A stretch of DNA of 64,000 nt from Desulfosporosinus shakirovi (GTDB lineage Bacteria; Bacillota; Desulfitobacteriia; Desulfitobacteriales; Desulfitobacteriaceae). A program made the translations under genes and the position numbers. The stretch lies in NCBI RefSeq assembly GCF_020595055.1, contig NZ_JAJDOO010000002.1:1-64000 (forward strand), in the 5' to 3' direction. This document shows, piece after piece, positions 55,241 through 63,501 of the stretch (position 1 is its first letter; each line of letters opens with the position of its first letter). The notes beneath the pieces were generated by a model. The model searched no databases. It was not told the DNA's origin and worked only from the letters and a program-made list of their open reading frames with translations.

Positions 55241-57478
55241 ATGAAGAATAATTGGCGTTCTTTCCTGAGCGTGATTGTAGTTGCCATATTACTAGTTCCA
55301 ACGATTTTTGCTCCTTTAGCTTTAGCAGGAGAAAGCAGTGTATCATCTCCAACTGTTGAGTCTCTGGCTATGCCAGAAGTGAGCCTGGAAAAAGCTATTC
55401 AGATTGTAAAAACCAACTTTGACGTCCCAACTCAATATACGGATTTCAGTTCTTCTTACAACACCTATGATGGACGTCAAGTATGGGCTTTGCGTTGGAA
55501 TGGTACAGCAGAACGACCAGGAGAGTTCGCTGCAGAGGTTAATGCCATAAACGGAGATATTGTAAGTATGAACTATTGGAAGAATGAAGATCAATTGGCC
55601 AATAGTCCGTCAGTCCCGACCATTACTAAGGCTGAAGCTCAAGAAATCAGCAACAAGTTACTAAGCCGTTTATTGGGCAAGCGAACTGAGGAATTGAGCT
55701 TAATTCCAAGTGAATTAGAGATAGTACCACTAAACTACGGTCCTTTCAATTATTCTCTCCAATATCAACGACTAATTAACGGTATACCCTTACTTAGCAA
55801 TGGAGCCAATGTTCAAGTATCAAGTACAGATGGGCACATCACTTCTTATAATCTCAACTGGAACGATGTTAAAGCGCCTGAAGTAAAAGGTGTGATCAGT
55901 GTTGATCAAGCGCAACAGGCGTTTGTTGCGGCACCATTCTTTAAACTCCAATACTGGATTCCGGCATCCTATAGACCTATGCTTGCAGGGCAAAAGCAGG
56001 AAGCTAAACTTGTGTATCAATTAAGAGGGGAAAACAATGGAGGCGCAATTGATGCTTTAACGGGCTTGCCACTTCAATTAAAACAAGGAGAGTGGCTGGC
56101 AACAGATCAGAGCGGTGTTGGGGGAATGGGAAGCGCTAAGTCGAAAGGGGCCAATTCAGTTTCTGATGATGCTCAAGTTCTTACCCCTCAGGAACAACAA
56201 GAAGTGGAACGTACTGCAAAGCTTCTCAAACAAGATGAGGGGATTGCTGCTGTGAAGCGCTGGGTTGAGATTCCGGATAACCTGACGTTACGCAGTGCAA
56301 ATTTAAGTAAAGACTGGCGCAACGATGACAAACGTATCTGGAGCTTTGAGTGGAGCATTATTGAGACCGATACAAAAGAAGGAAACTCAAAATATATTAA
56401 CGCGAGGGTTAGCGCCACAACTGGCGAGTTGCTTGGTTTTGCCATCTCTACTCAACCAAACGACAAAGCCGAAGTCAAATTAGATCGGGCAGCAGCCCAA
56501 AAACTGGCTGAAGAATTCCTTGAAAAGGTTCAGCCTGAGCGATTTACTCAAGTTGTGTTAGACTCTGAAACGGATTTAATATCTAAAATGAGCACAGAAC
56601 CAGAACCATGGAATAATCAAGCTTTCTCATATGGAAGAGTGGTCAATGGAGTTGATTTTCCTGAAAATGGAATGAGTATCAATATCGATCCTGTGGCCGG
56701 CATAGTTACGAATTTTGAACTTAACTGGTCTGAATATGATTTGCCTGGTCTCTCGGGAATTCTCAGCAAAGATAAAGCTGTGGTATCCTTTCTCAAGGCA
56801 CGACCTTTAACCCTCACCTATGTTCGTATCTATTCCAATGGAATACCGGGGGATTTACACTTAGTCTATCTTCCGATTGCCAAAGACCGCAGTATTCCAA
56901 TCTCTAACATCTTGGATGCAAAAAGTGGAGAATTACTTGATTACCAGGGTCAGTCGGTAGAAAAGGGGCCAAAGCCATACAGTTTTACCGATCTAGCCGA
57001 AGTTACGGGGGCAGCAGAGATAACAGTACTTGGTCAAGCAGGATTATTTGGCGATTATGGAAATAGCTTTAAACCTCATGAGAAGATGAGTGTTGCCTCA
57101 ATGTTGCGTGCGCTGTACCTTAGCCGATTTGGGTTATGGGGAAATATGGGCCTTTCAGAGAAAGAAATTATCAATAAAGCGAAAGAGCTAGGATGGTTAA
57201 CGGAAGATCTTAAGCCTAGTGATCCAGTGAGTCGTGAACTTCTTGCTAAAGTTTTAATGCGCTACATTCAGCTGAATAAACTGGCAGAACTCAAGGATAT
57301 TTATCAAGTTAATTTCCAAGATTCTGATCAAATCAGCTCAGATGCTCTAGGTTATGTTGCCATAGCCAGCAGTACGGGGATTATCAAAGTTGAGGGTCAA
57401 GTGTTGGCCCCACGTGAAACGGTAAGCCGTGCCGAAGCTGCCACTGCTCTCTTCAGGGCTTTAGGTTGGCATAATTAG
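55241..57478 (+). CDS. Exported YcdB/YcdC-repeat protein with SLH domains
   Basis: 745 residues. A signal peptide (about 1-29, ending in ALA) precedes repeated YcdB/YcdC (PepSY-like) units (EKAIQIVKTNF, VWALRWNG, NAINGDIVSMNYW, and again from about 310). The C-terminus has S-layer homology segments (SFTDLAE..., FQDSDQISSDALGYVAIASSTGII, VSRAEAATALFRALG) that bind cell-wall polymers. Probably a cell-surface protein; function unknown. RBS AAGGAAGG. Confidence 0.85.
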   Translation: MKNNWRSFLSVIVVAILLVPTIFAPLALAGESSVSSPTVESLAMPEVSLEKAIQIVKTNFDVPTQYTDFSSSYNTYDGRQVWALRWNGTAERPGEFAAEVNAINGDIVSMNYWKNEDQLANSPSVPTITKAEAQEISNKLLSRLLGKRTEELSLIPSELEIVPLNYGPFNYSLQYQRLINGIPLLSNGANVQVSSTDGHITSYNLNWNDVKAPEVKGVISVDQAQQAFVAAPFFKLQYWIPASYRPMLAGQKQEAKLVYQLRGENNGGAIDALTGLPLQLKQGEWLATDQSGVGGMGSAKSKGANSVSDDAQVLTPQEQQEVERTAKLLKQDEGIAAVKRWVEIPDNLTLRSANLSKDWRNDDKRIWSFEWSIIETDTKEGNSKYINARVSATTGELLGFAISTQPNDKAEVKLDRAAAQKLAEEFLEKVQPERFTQVVLDSETDLISKMSTEPEPWNNQAFSYGRVVNGVDFPENGMSINIDPVAGIVTNFELNWSEYDLPGLSGILSKDKAVVSFLKARPLTLTYVRIYSNGIPGDLHLVYLPIAKDRSIPISNILDAKSGELLDYQGQSVEKGPKPYSFTDLAEVTGAAEITVLGQAGLFGDYGNSFKPHEKMSVASMLRALYLSRFGLWGNMGLSEKEIINKAKELGWLTEDLKPSDPVSRELLAKVLMRYIQLNKLAELKDIYQVNFQDSDQISSDALGYVAIASSTGIIKVEGQVLAPRETVSRAEAATALFRALGWHN

Positions 57479-57561
57479 TATTTGGCAATTGCAAATTGTG
57501 AATTGCGAATTATTCACTTTTATAGTGCGTCTGATCACTAATATATAAATAACCATTAAGA

Positions 57562-57610
57562 AATAGTCTAGTCCCCTCTTTCAACAACAAGGGGGCTAGA
57601 CTATTTGTAT
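57562..57610 (+). terminator. Terminator after the SLH-protein gene
   Basis: AATAGTCTAGTCCCC (57562-57576) pairs with GGGGCTAGACTATT (57592-57605, one bulge), then TGTAT. Confidence 0.7.
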
Positions 57611-57885
57611 AGGAGATATTTAATAAAGATATATTAGAAAATTTAAACCTTGAAGTATTTAGATAGCTAATCGATATTTGGGACCAAATTGAGTAAGTTT
57701 ATTAGAGAACCGCATAATTTTGACATTAGGCACTGTAAAATCATCAATGAATGACTATTTTAAAATTTCCTAAATGGATTAAAGAAACATTATAAGGATA
57801 ATTAAGTTATTGTTTACAGCTCAGGAAGGGAATGAAAAATATATGTAGAAATCATAATATATCAGCTCCGCGAGAGAAGGGGGCG

Positions 57886-57918
57886 AGTTATTTATATTTG
57901 TTTCAAATATAAATAACT
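57886..57918. repeat. Perfect 15-bp AT-rich palindrome
   Basis: AGTTATTTATATTTG (57886-57900) and its exact complement (57904-57918) around TTT. No terminator tail. It lies directly upstream of a gene fragment, as an insertion scar or element end might. Confidence 0.75.
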
Positions 57919-57951
57919 AATAATTCTTCTAGCGGTATAGGATGCTCTGTT

Positions 57952-58035
57952 ATGCCAATTAGTTCAAACTACGAAGTATTTGTTAGGAAAGAAGATGTAC
58001 ATAAAGCAAATCAAATAATTCATAGTCAACGGTAA
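57952..58035 (+). pseudogene. Fragment resembling a DUF2007-type protein end
   Basis: 28 codons from ATG 57952 (MPISSNYEVFVRKEDVHKAN...) to TAA; the frame is open upstream into the palindrome. NYEVFVRKEDVHKANQII is typical of the C-terminus of small DUF2007 proteins. No N-terminal half is found. Tentative. Confidence 0.4.
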
Positions 58036-58054
58036 GTTGATTTTGAAGGCTTCG

Positions 58055-58205
58055 TTAGAGGATCAGCCGTCATGGCTGTTCCTGAATTTAGAATTGCTAA
58101 ACTAGTATTGCTTTATATGCCGGCCGCTCCGCATAAACGTGTATTCCCGACACTTTAGCCAAGATTTGGTTAGGGCGCGTCGGGAATACATGGGACGTTA
58201 CCCAA
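58055..58205. repeat. Cassette-region hairpin element, copy 1
   Basis: 5' half TTAGAGGATCAGCCGTCATG then GCTGTTCCTGAATTTAG is similar to 59611-59650. 3' half is a long hairpin: GTATTCCCGAC (58141-58151) with GTCGGGAATAC (58179-58189), enclosing TAGCCAA/TTGGTTA (58156-58172); it is similar to 60745-60815. The rest of the gap 57479-58307 shows no gene. Confidence 0.6.
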
Positions 58206-58307
58206 ATGTCCTATCCAAGCGTTCTCATCCTGCTTAAACGAACCCCGTTTAAGTATGTGATGTGAAGAATGTACGTTTTTATATTTTGTAGAAGAAGGGG
58301 CTTGAAT

Positions 58308-58590
58308 ATGAGAATAGCGATAAAAGATGTAAGAGTTCAAGATGCAGAAACCATCAGCAATATCTATGCCATAAGCTGGAAAGTGGCATATAAGGGGATT
58401 ATTCCTCAAAGATATTTAGAAGAACTACAAAATGATTTTTGGGTTTCGGCTTTTCAAAACTGGATAAATAATAATATCTTGAAGGTAAAACAAATTTATG
58501 AGAATGATACTCCAGTGGGATGTATCAGTTATGGTAAATCAAGAGATGAAAAGCTACCTAATTGGGGTGAGATTGTTTCGATCTATCTTT
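58308..58590 (+). pseudogene. GNAT acetyltransferase, 5' part only
   Basis: The frame from ATG 58308 encodes the N-terminal 94 residues of a GNAT acetyltransferase (DAETISNIYAISWKVAYKGI, WGEIVSIYL) and stops fitting the family at 58590, exactly where the acetyl-CoA-binding part should begin. The frame ends at a stop at 58620-58622. The following bases belong to a different gene in another frame, so a deletion has joined the two. Confidence 0.7.
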
Positions 58591-58591
58591 C

Positions 58592-59176
58592 GATGCAGAT
58601 AAAGCTCCATTTGGTTCAGTAACTGAATTTTTGCCTATTTGTGGTGTTGTCGGTTTAGGAAGTCTGATAGCTCAAGGAAATATGAAACATTGTGGTCTCT
58701 TGCGTGCGTCTGCTTCAGATATTAGATGGAGGATCAGAGAAGGGGTAGCGTTAGCCTTGCAAAGGTTTGGCGAATCGAATATGGATGGGCTGTTAGATGA
58801 GATGCTAGAGTGGGCTAAAGGAACTCTGTTGGAAAAGAGGGCAGTAGTTGCGGCTTTGTGCGAACCAATACTACTTAAGCAACCTAAAGATGTTCTAAGT
58901 GTATTACAAATACTTGATAAAATTACCCAAGACATGCTAAACACCGAAAATCGAAAAGATAAGGACTATAAAGTACTACGAAAAACATTAGGGTATGGTT
59001 GGAGTGTTGCAACGGTATCTGATCCTGAGAATGGAAAAAAGCTAATGGAGAAATGGTTTGTAAATGAGGATAAAGATATTAGGTGGATGATGAAGGAAAA
59101 CTTGAGAAAAAAACGGTTAGTCAGAATGGATACAGATTGGACAAGAACTTGGAAATTAAATCTGGGTGTGGAATAG
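58592..59176 (+). pseudogene. HEAT/DNA-alkylation-repeat protein, 3' part only
   Basis: From 58592 the -1 frame reads DADKAPFGSVTEFLPICGVV and continues to 59176 with RWRIREGVALALQRFG, EKRAVVAALCEP and DIRWMMKENLRKKRLVRMD, the C-terminal two thirds of a HEAT-repeat family protein. The N-terminal part is absent and replaced by the GNAT 5' part. A TTG at 58631 could start a truncated product of 181 residues. Confidence 0.65.
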
Positions 59177-59203
59177 GCTTATACATAATTAGGAGGTTTC
59201 GGT

Positions 59204-59575
59204 TTGAGGTTCATTCATTATTTGAAAAAATTGAGAGATAGCTATGTAATTAATCAAGTGAAGCATATTGAGTTACCTTTATTTAAACCATCGTCAACTG
59301 TTAGAAAAAGGTTGATGTTTTCAGGAAGAGTGCAGAAGGTAGGGTTTAGATTAGAAGTTTATGAATTAGCGAAACGGCTGAATTTAACTGGTTGGGTTAA
59401 AAATAGAAATGATAAAAATGTTGAGGCTGAAGTACAGGGAGATAATGAGAAAATTATTTTCCTGATTAAATATTTAAAAACATTGAAGAGAGCATCTGTT
59501 CGTGATGTGGCAATAAACGAAATGCCGATTGTAGATGATGAGACAGATTTTGCGGTAATAAAGGAATGGTTTTAA
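59204..59575 (+). CDS. Acylphosphatase-domain protein
   Basis: 123 residues: an N-terminal extension of about 32, then a full acylphosphatase domain. The active-site Arg is in GRVQKVGFR and the Asn in GWVKNRND; VEAEVQGDNEKI follows. Acylphosphatases hydrolyse acyl phosphates. TTG start at 59204 with AGGAGG seven bases upstream. Confidence 0.85.
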   Translation: MRFIHYLKKLRDSYVINQVKHIELPLFKPSSTVRKRLMFSGRVQKVGFRLEVYELAKRLNLTGWVKNRNDKNVEAEVQGDNEKIIFLIKYLKTLKRASVRDVAINEMPIVDDETDFAVIKEWF

Positions 59576-59610
59576 TTCGCAATTTACTTATATAGAGTAC
59601 AAAATAACGT

Positions 59611-59650
59611 AGCTCAAGGGGCCGGCGTCCATGGCGGTCTCTGAATCTGG
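59611..59650. repeat. Cassette-region element, partial copy 2
   Basis: AGCTCAAGGGGCCGGCGTCC, ATGGCGGTCTCTGAATCTGG resembles 58053-58091 (shared GG..C.G.CGTC, ATGGC.GT and CTGAAT.T.G). A sequence CCGTTAGACGCC lies just before the PhzF gene (near 59727). Confidence 0.45.
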
Positions 59651-59774
59651 AAGCGTACGGCATCGAACAGAGGGTTTGCAACATCGGAGAAGACATTTTG
59701 GGTAATAACCAGACGTCTCAAACACTCGGACCGTTAGACGCCATGCCTAAGATATGAAAGGGGAAGGGGAGCAA

Positions 59775-60677
59775 ATGAGAATACTAAAGATTTATCAGGT
59801 TGATGCATTTACTACTGAAAAATTTAAGGGAAATCCTGCCGGTGTAGTTTTGAACTCAGATGGACTTACTGATCAGGAAATGTTATACATTGCTCGGGAA
59901 ATGAACAATTCGGAAACGGCATTTATATTCAAGCCGGATGGAGCTGATCATGAGGTTAAGATCAGATATTTTACTCCGAAAACTGAAGTGCCGGTGTGTG
60001 GACATGCCACAATTGCTGCGCATTATGTTCGGGCACTAGAATATAAACTTAGCGCTTCAACAGTAATTCATAAGATTGGAATTGGAATTTTACCGGTTGA
60101 AATAATTAAAGAGAGCAATGATTATTCCATATTAATGACTCAGGGTAAAATTGAATTTTATCCACCACTTGCTATGCAAGAAAGGGATAAAATCGTCAAT
60201 GCCCTGGGACTAAAAGAGGACGATTTGGATCAACGATGCCCAATTCAAATTGTTTCTACAGGACATTCGAAGGTTATGATTGGAATTAAAACTAGACGTA
60301 GATTGAACGACTTGTTCCCAGATATGCAAGCATTAGCCCAAATAAGTAAAACCATTAACTGCAACGGGTATTTTGTTTTTACAATGGATTCGGAACAAAA
60401 GGATATCTTGACTCATGGAAGAATGTTTGCACCTTACATTGGAATTAACGAAGATCCGGTAACAGGAAACGCTAATGGTCCACTTGGGGCATATTTAGTA
60501 AAACACGGATTGGTTGAACATGATAAGTCTAACTTTTCTTTTAAAGGCGAACAAGGGCATGCAATTGGGCGAAGTGGTCTAGTAAACGTGATGGTTCATT
60601 TAGATAATGGAGAGCCTAAACAAGTCAAAATTGGGGGAAGAGCGGTTATTGTGTTTAAGACCGAGATTGAGATTTAA
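59775..60677 (+). CDS. PhzF-family isomerase
   Basis: 300-residue PhzF/diaminopimelate-epimerase-fold protein. VDAFTTEKFKGNPAGVVL, the catalytic Glu in NNSETAFIF, PVCGHATIAAHYV and the C-terminal DPVTGNANGPLGAYL are clear. The family includes phenazine biosynthesis isomerase and many uncharacterised enzymes. ATG 59775 follows GGGGAAGGGGAG; the ATG at 59754 lacks a site. Confidence 0.88.
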   Translation: MRILKIYQVDAFTTEKFKGNPAGVVLNSDGLTDQEMLYIAREMNNSETAFIFKPDGADHEVKIRYFTPKTEVPVCGHATIAAHYVRALEYKLSASTVIHKIGIGILPVEIIKESNDYSILMTQGKIEFYPPLAMQERDKIVNALGLKEDDLDQRCPIQIVSTGHSKVMIGIKTRRRLNDLFPDMQALAQISKTINCNGYFVFTMDSEQKDILTHGRMFAPYIGINEDPVTGNANGPLGAYLVKHGLVEHDKSNFSFKGEQGHAIGRSGLVNVMVHLDNGEPKQVKIGGRAVIVFKTEIEI

Positions 60678-60744
60678 AAATAATTTAACATAGAAGAGAT
60701 GACTTTAATTTTAGGGTCAAGCTAAGCTGGCGCGGAGTCTAACA

Positions 60745-60815
60745 CGGTCTTCCCGACACTTAGTAAAGATGAAAGTGGTTAGGCGAGTTCGAGAATACCT
60801 TAACGATATAGGACA
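60745..60815. repeat. Cassette-region hairpin element, copy 3
   Basis: Degenerate version of 58141-58205: CCCGACACTT near 60752 and GGTTAGGCGAG, GAGAATACCTTAACGATA near 60778-60806. The outer stem is no longer perfect. Confidence 0.5.
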
Positions 60816-60850
60816 TCTGGATGGTTGTAGATAAACGTTGGAGGAACATC

Positions 60851-61021
60851 ATGGCAATTAGTGAGAGTTACCAAGAATATGTAGTAGACCAACTTAGAGA
60901 GTTAGGTTGCGTTTCTGTTAAAAAGATGTTTGGTGGTGCAGGTATTTACTATGACAGTTTAATTTTTGGGGTGAACAATGTTGATAAAGGAGCAAAAAAT
61001 GTTAAATATACGTCGTGCTAA
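60851..61021 (+). pseudogene. Truncated TfoX N-terminal domain gene
   Basis: From ATG 60851 (GGAGGAA upstream) the frame encodes the first 40 residues of a TfoX N-terminal domain (YQEYVVDQLRELGCVSVKKM, FGGAGIYYDSLIFG) and then 16 unrelated residues that overlap the ribosome site and start of the next gene. A normal domain is about twice as long. A deletion or insertion junction near 60970 is inferred. Confidence 0.65.
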
Positions 61022-61454
61022 ACCATATGAACATCAAATATTAACGGATATTGCAATTAAATCCGAGGCCTATTGGGGAAATAATTCTGATTATATGGAT
61101 AAGTTTAAGTCAGTATACAAGGTAACTGAAGAGTTTATATGCCATAATCCAACTTTTGTTATAGAAGATGATAATATTGTGGGATTTTACGGTGTTTTGA
61201 TAGATGACAAGGAAGTTTTCTTAGAATACCTCTTTATTGAACCCAAAAGTATAGGTAGAGGGTATGGAAAATTATTATGGATTCATTTGGTGAATACATG
61301 CAAATCTTTAAGAATTAAAGAATTTGTTATAGTTACAAGCCCTCAAGCTAAAGAATTCTATCTAAAAATGGGTGCAATACCCTTTGGAGAAGTAGAATCT
61401 CTTCTGAAAAAAGGACGTATAATTCCACGATTAATTTATACTGGACTTGTGTAA
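60999..61454 (+). CDS. GNAT family N-acetyltransferase
   Basis: 151 residues; acetyl-CoA-binding segment SIGRGYGKLLW (about 86-96) and C-terminal SPQAKEFYLKMGAIPFGE. Start ATG 60999 with AAAGGAG six bases upstream. Related to the GNAT at 62190 (shared IRRA...E..ILT.IA opening). Substrate unknown. Confidence 0.85.
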   Translation: MLNIRRAKPYEHQILTDIAIKSEAYWGNNSDYMDKFKSVYKVTEEFICHNPTFVIEDDNIVGFYGVLIDDKEVFLEYLFIEPKSIGRGYGKLLWIHLVNTCKSLRIKEFVIVTSPQAKEFYLKMGAIPFGEVESLLKKGRIIPRLIYTGLV

Positions 61455-61482
61455 ATAGTGGCTATAGTGAAAGGATGTTTGA

Positions 61483-61680
61483 GGGTCCGCCATATTACCA
61501 TTAGGCTACGCACAAAAAAGCAATGAATCTTCAGCACTTGAATCGAAATACTATTCACTGGGTTATAGCACATTTAATTCAAATTATTCTATAATTCTAT
61601 ATAGTTTTGGACAAATTGTTAAGGTAGCATCTGAGGCTAAAACGATAATGAAATTATTGGAGGATAATTGTGAGAATTGA
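61483..61680 (+). pseudogene. Open fragment without start before DUF4180 gene
   Basis: 65 codons open after a TGA, reading ...SALESKYYSLGYSTFNSNYS, IILYSFGQIVKVASEAKTIM, KLLEDNCEN and ending 11 bases inside the next gene. It has a protein-like composition but no start codon or recognised family; possibly a gene 3' remnant. Confidence 0.3.
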
Positions 61681-62032
61681 AATTTTGAAGGAAAACAAAC
61701 TAGAAGTTGCTTTGGTAACAAGTGACAAGATCTTGTTAAAAGACGTTCAGTCAGCTCTAGACCTTATAGCAACAGTTGGGTATGAAACAGGGTGTGACTT
61801 CATGATTTTGAACAAGGCGGCAATATGTGAAGACTTTTTTGACCTAAGCACTAAGATGGCCGGAGACATTTTACAAAAGTTTGTTAACTACCATATGAAG
61901 ATTGCAATCTTAGGTGATTTTTCTTCCTACAAAAGCAAGAGTCTAAAAGATTTCATTGATGAATGTAACAAGGGAAAGAATATCTTCTTTTTAAATAATG
62001 AAAAGCAAGCAATTGAACGATTTGCCATTTAA
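61670..62032 (+). CDS. DUF4180 family protein
   Basis: 120 residues matching DUF4180: LVTSDKILLKDVQSALDLIA, NKAAICEDFFDLSTKMAGDI, LQKFVNYHMKIAILGDFSSY. Function unknown. GTG start with GGAGG upstream. A short terminator follows. Confidence 0.85.
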   Translation: MRIEILKENKLEVALVTSDKILLKDVQSALDLIATVGYETGCDFMILNKAAICEDFFDLSTKMAGDILQKFVNYHMKIAILGDFSSYKSKSLKDFIDECNKGKNIFFLNNEKQAIERFAI

Positions 62033-62059
62033 TGGACCTGAAAATGTCAAATAAAGATG

Positions 62060-62077
62060 CCTGAAAGCAGGTTTTTT
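62060..62077 (+). terminator. Short terminator after DUF4180 gene
   Basis: CCTG/CAGG stem (62060-62063, 62068-62071) with a four-base loop and six T. Confidence 0.5.
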
Positions 62078-62189
62078 CAGGTTAATTGGTGAAAGTTACA
62101 AAGAGGTCAATATAACTGATGAGGAGAAGCCCAGGTTAATCTAATCATAGTTTGTGTAGTTATTCACAGAAAGGAGTGGAAGGCTTGCA

Positions 62190-62675
62190 ATGAATATTAT
62201 GATTAGGCGTGCAGAGGATAAAGAAAATGAGATTCTAACATTAATTGCATTCGAGGCAAAACGATATTGGAAATACCCCGAAGAGTATTTCGATGTGTGG
62301 AAGGACGAGTTGACAATTACTCCTGATTACATAAATAAGAATGAGGTTCATGTCGCAAAGGTCGATGGGAAGGCAGTTGGATTTATTTCAATAGTCGAAG
62401 TAAAAAATGATTTCCAGGTGGGAGATTTATTGATTGGAAAGGGTTTTTGGTTGGATCATAGTTTTGTCCAGCCATCTTTTATTCGAAATAGAGTTGGTTC
62501 GGAACTAATATTTTTTGCTAAGAAATTGTGTAAAGAAAATAATATTAGTTGTTTACATATTCTTTCAGACCCTAACGCAAAAGGCTTCTATGACAGCATA
62601 GGTGCCCAATTTATTGAGGAAGTTCCGTCAAATATCAAAGGGAGAACGGTTTCATTATATAAGCTTCCAATTTGA
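62190..62675 (+). CDS. GNAT family N-acetyltransferase
   Basis: 161 residues: IRRAEDKENEILTLIAFEAK, VAKVDGKAVGFISIV, then FIRNRVGSELIFFAKKL in the acetyl-CoA region (less canonical) and SDPNAKGFYDSIGAQFIEE. Same subfamily as the gene at 60999. RBS AAAGGAGTGG is somewhat distant. Confidence 0.83.
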   Translation: MNIMIRRAEDKENEILTLIAFEAKRYWKYPEEYFDVWKDELTITPDYINKNEVHVAKVDGKAVGFISIVEVKNDFQVGDLLIGKGFWLDHSFVQPSFIRNRVGSELIFFAKKLCKENNISCLHILSDPNAKGFYDSIGAQFIEEVPSNIKGRTVSLYKLPI

Positions 62676-62785
62676 AAGTTACTTAAAAGGGTTTACGACA
62701 GTTTGCCTAGATGAATGCGGTTAGACGGGGTTATTACGGCCTTTTAGGGGCACTTGAAAAATATTTTTATTGGAGAGTTTTATTT

Positions 62786-63397
62786 ATGAAGATAATTATT
62801 AGATTTTGCATTCTGATTGCAGTTAGTTTTTTACTCGCATCATGCGGAAAAGTAGCAGTTAGTACTGAGCAATCCCAAAACGGTAGTCCCTTGCTGGAGG
62901 TAGAACAACAAGTAGCCGCTGATGAGCGAGATCAAGTAAGTGGTAATTACGGAGTTTATGACATGAAGGGTGAGCTTGTAGATAAACTAAATAAGAATCC
63001 GATTGATGTCAATTATGAAGTTGAGCTCAAGGAGTTGAATCAATCCGAAATTTTTTCAACATTAGCACAGGTTGAACTTGAGTCAAAGTATACTAAATTG
63101 TGGGATACAGAGTTGAATGCTATATATAATAAACTACTCTCGAAGTTGAATTCAATAGAGAAAGAACTATTAATTCAGTCACAAAAGGGTTGGCTACAGC
63201 ATCATATGAAAGAATCGGAATTCGTTAACCAAGTGTTTAATTTGCGAGAATCAGGCCCAGTCTTTGGTAGCCAGGGGAGAGTTCAGATGCAACAAGCAAT
63301 CAATGGAAGAATCCGCGAGAGAACACTGGAGTTGATGGAGTATTATTCACTCCTTGGAAATGATGTGCAATTTGTATTTATAGGCACAAAAAAATAA
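62786..63397 (+). CDS. Lipoprotein with LprI-like (DUF1311) domain
   Basis: 203 residues; lipobox LLASC with Cys near 21. Residues about 95-190 resemble the lysozyme-inhibitor LprI domain (ELNAIYNKLLSKLNSIEKEL, LIQSQKGWLQHH). Such proteins bind or protect against muramidases or have unknown roles. ATG 62786 follows GGAGAG; the start at 62711 would bury the signal peptide. Confidence 0.75.
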   Translation: MKIIIRFCILIAVSFLLASCGKVAVSTEQSQNGSPLLEVEQQVAADERDQVSGNYGVYDMKGELVDKLNKNPIDVNYEVELKELNQSEIFSTLAQVELESKYTKLWDTELNAIYNKLLSKLNSIEKELLIQSQKGWLQHHMKESEFVNQVFNLRESGPVFGSQGRVQMQQAINGRIRERTLELMEYYSLLGNDVQFVFIGTKK

Positions 63398-63501
63398 CTT
63401 CCCCAATGTCTAGATAAGACCAACTGCGTATAATGGCGTATTCTCAGCAGCCAACGGCCAGTATTGCGAATCATTACCCGATTGGGAGAGGGGGTTAGAG
63501 T

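Noticed and set aside
58055-60815. Integron attC sites and gene cassettes
   Set aside because: GTTAGGC- and GTTAGAC-like sites and single-gene spacing were suggestive, but paired R''/L'' and L'/R' boxes could not be matched, and no integrase gene is visible in the window. Kept only as a hypothesis to test.
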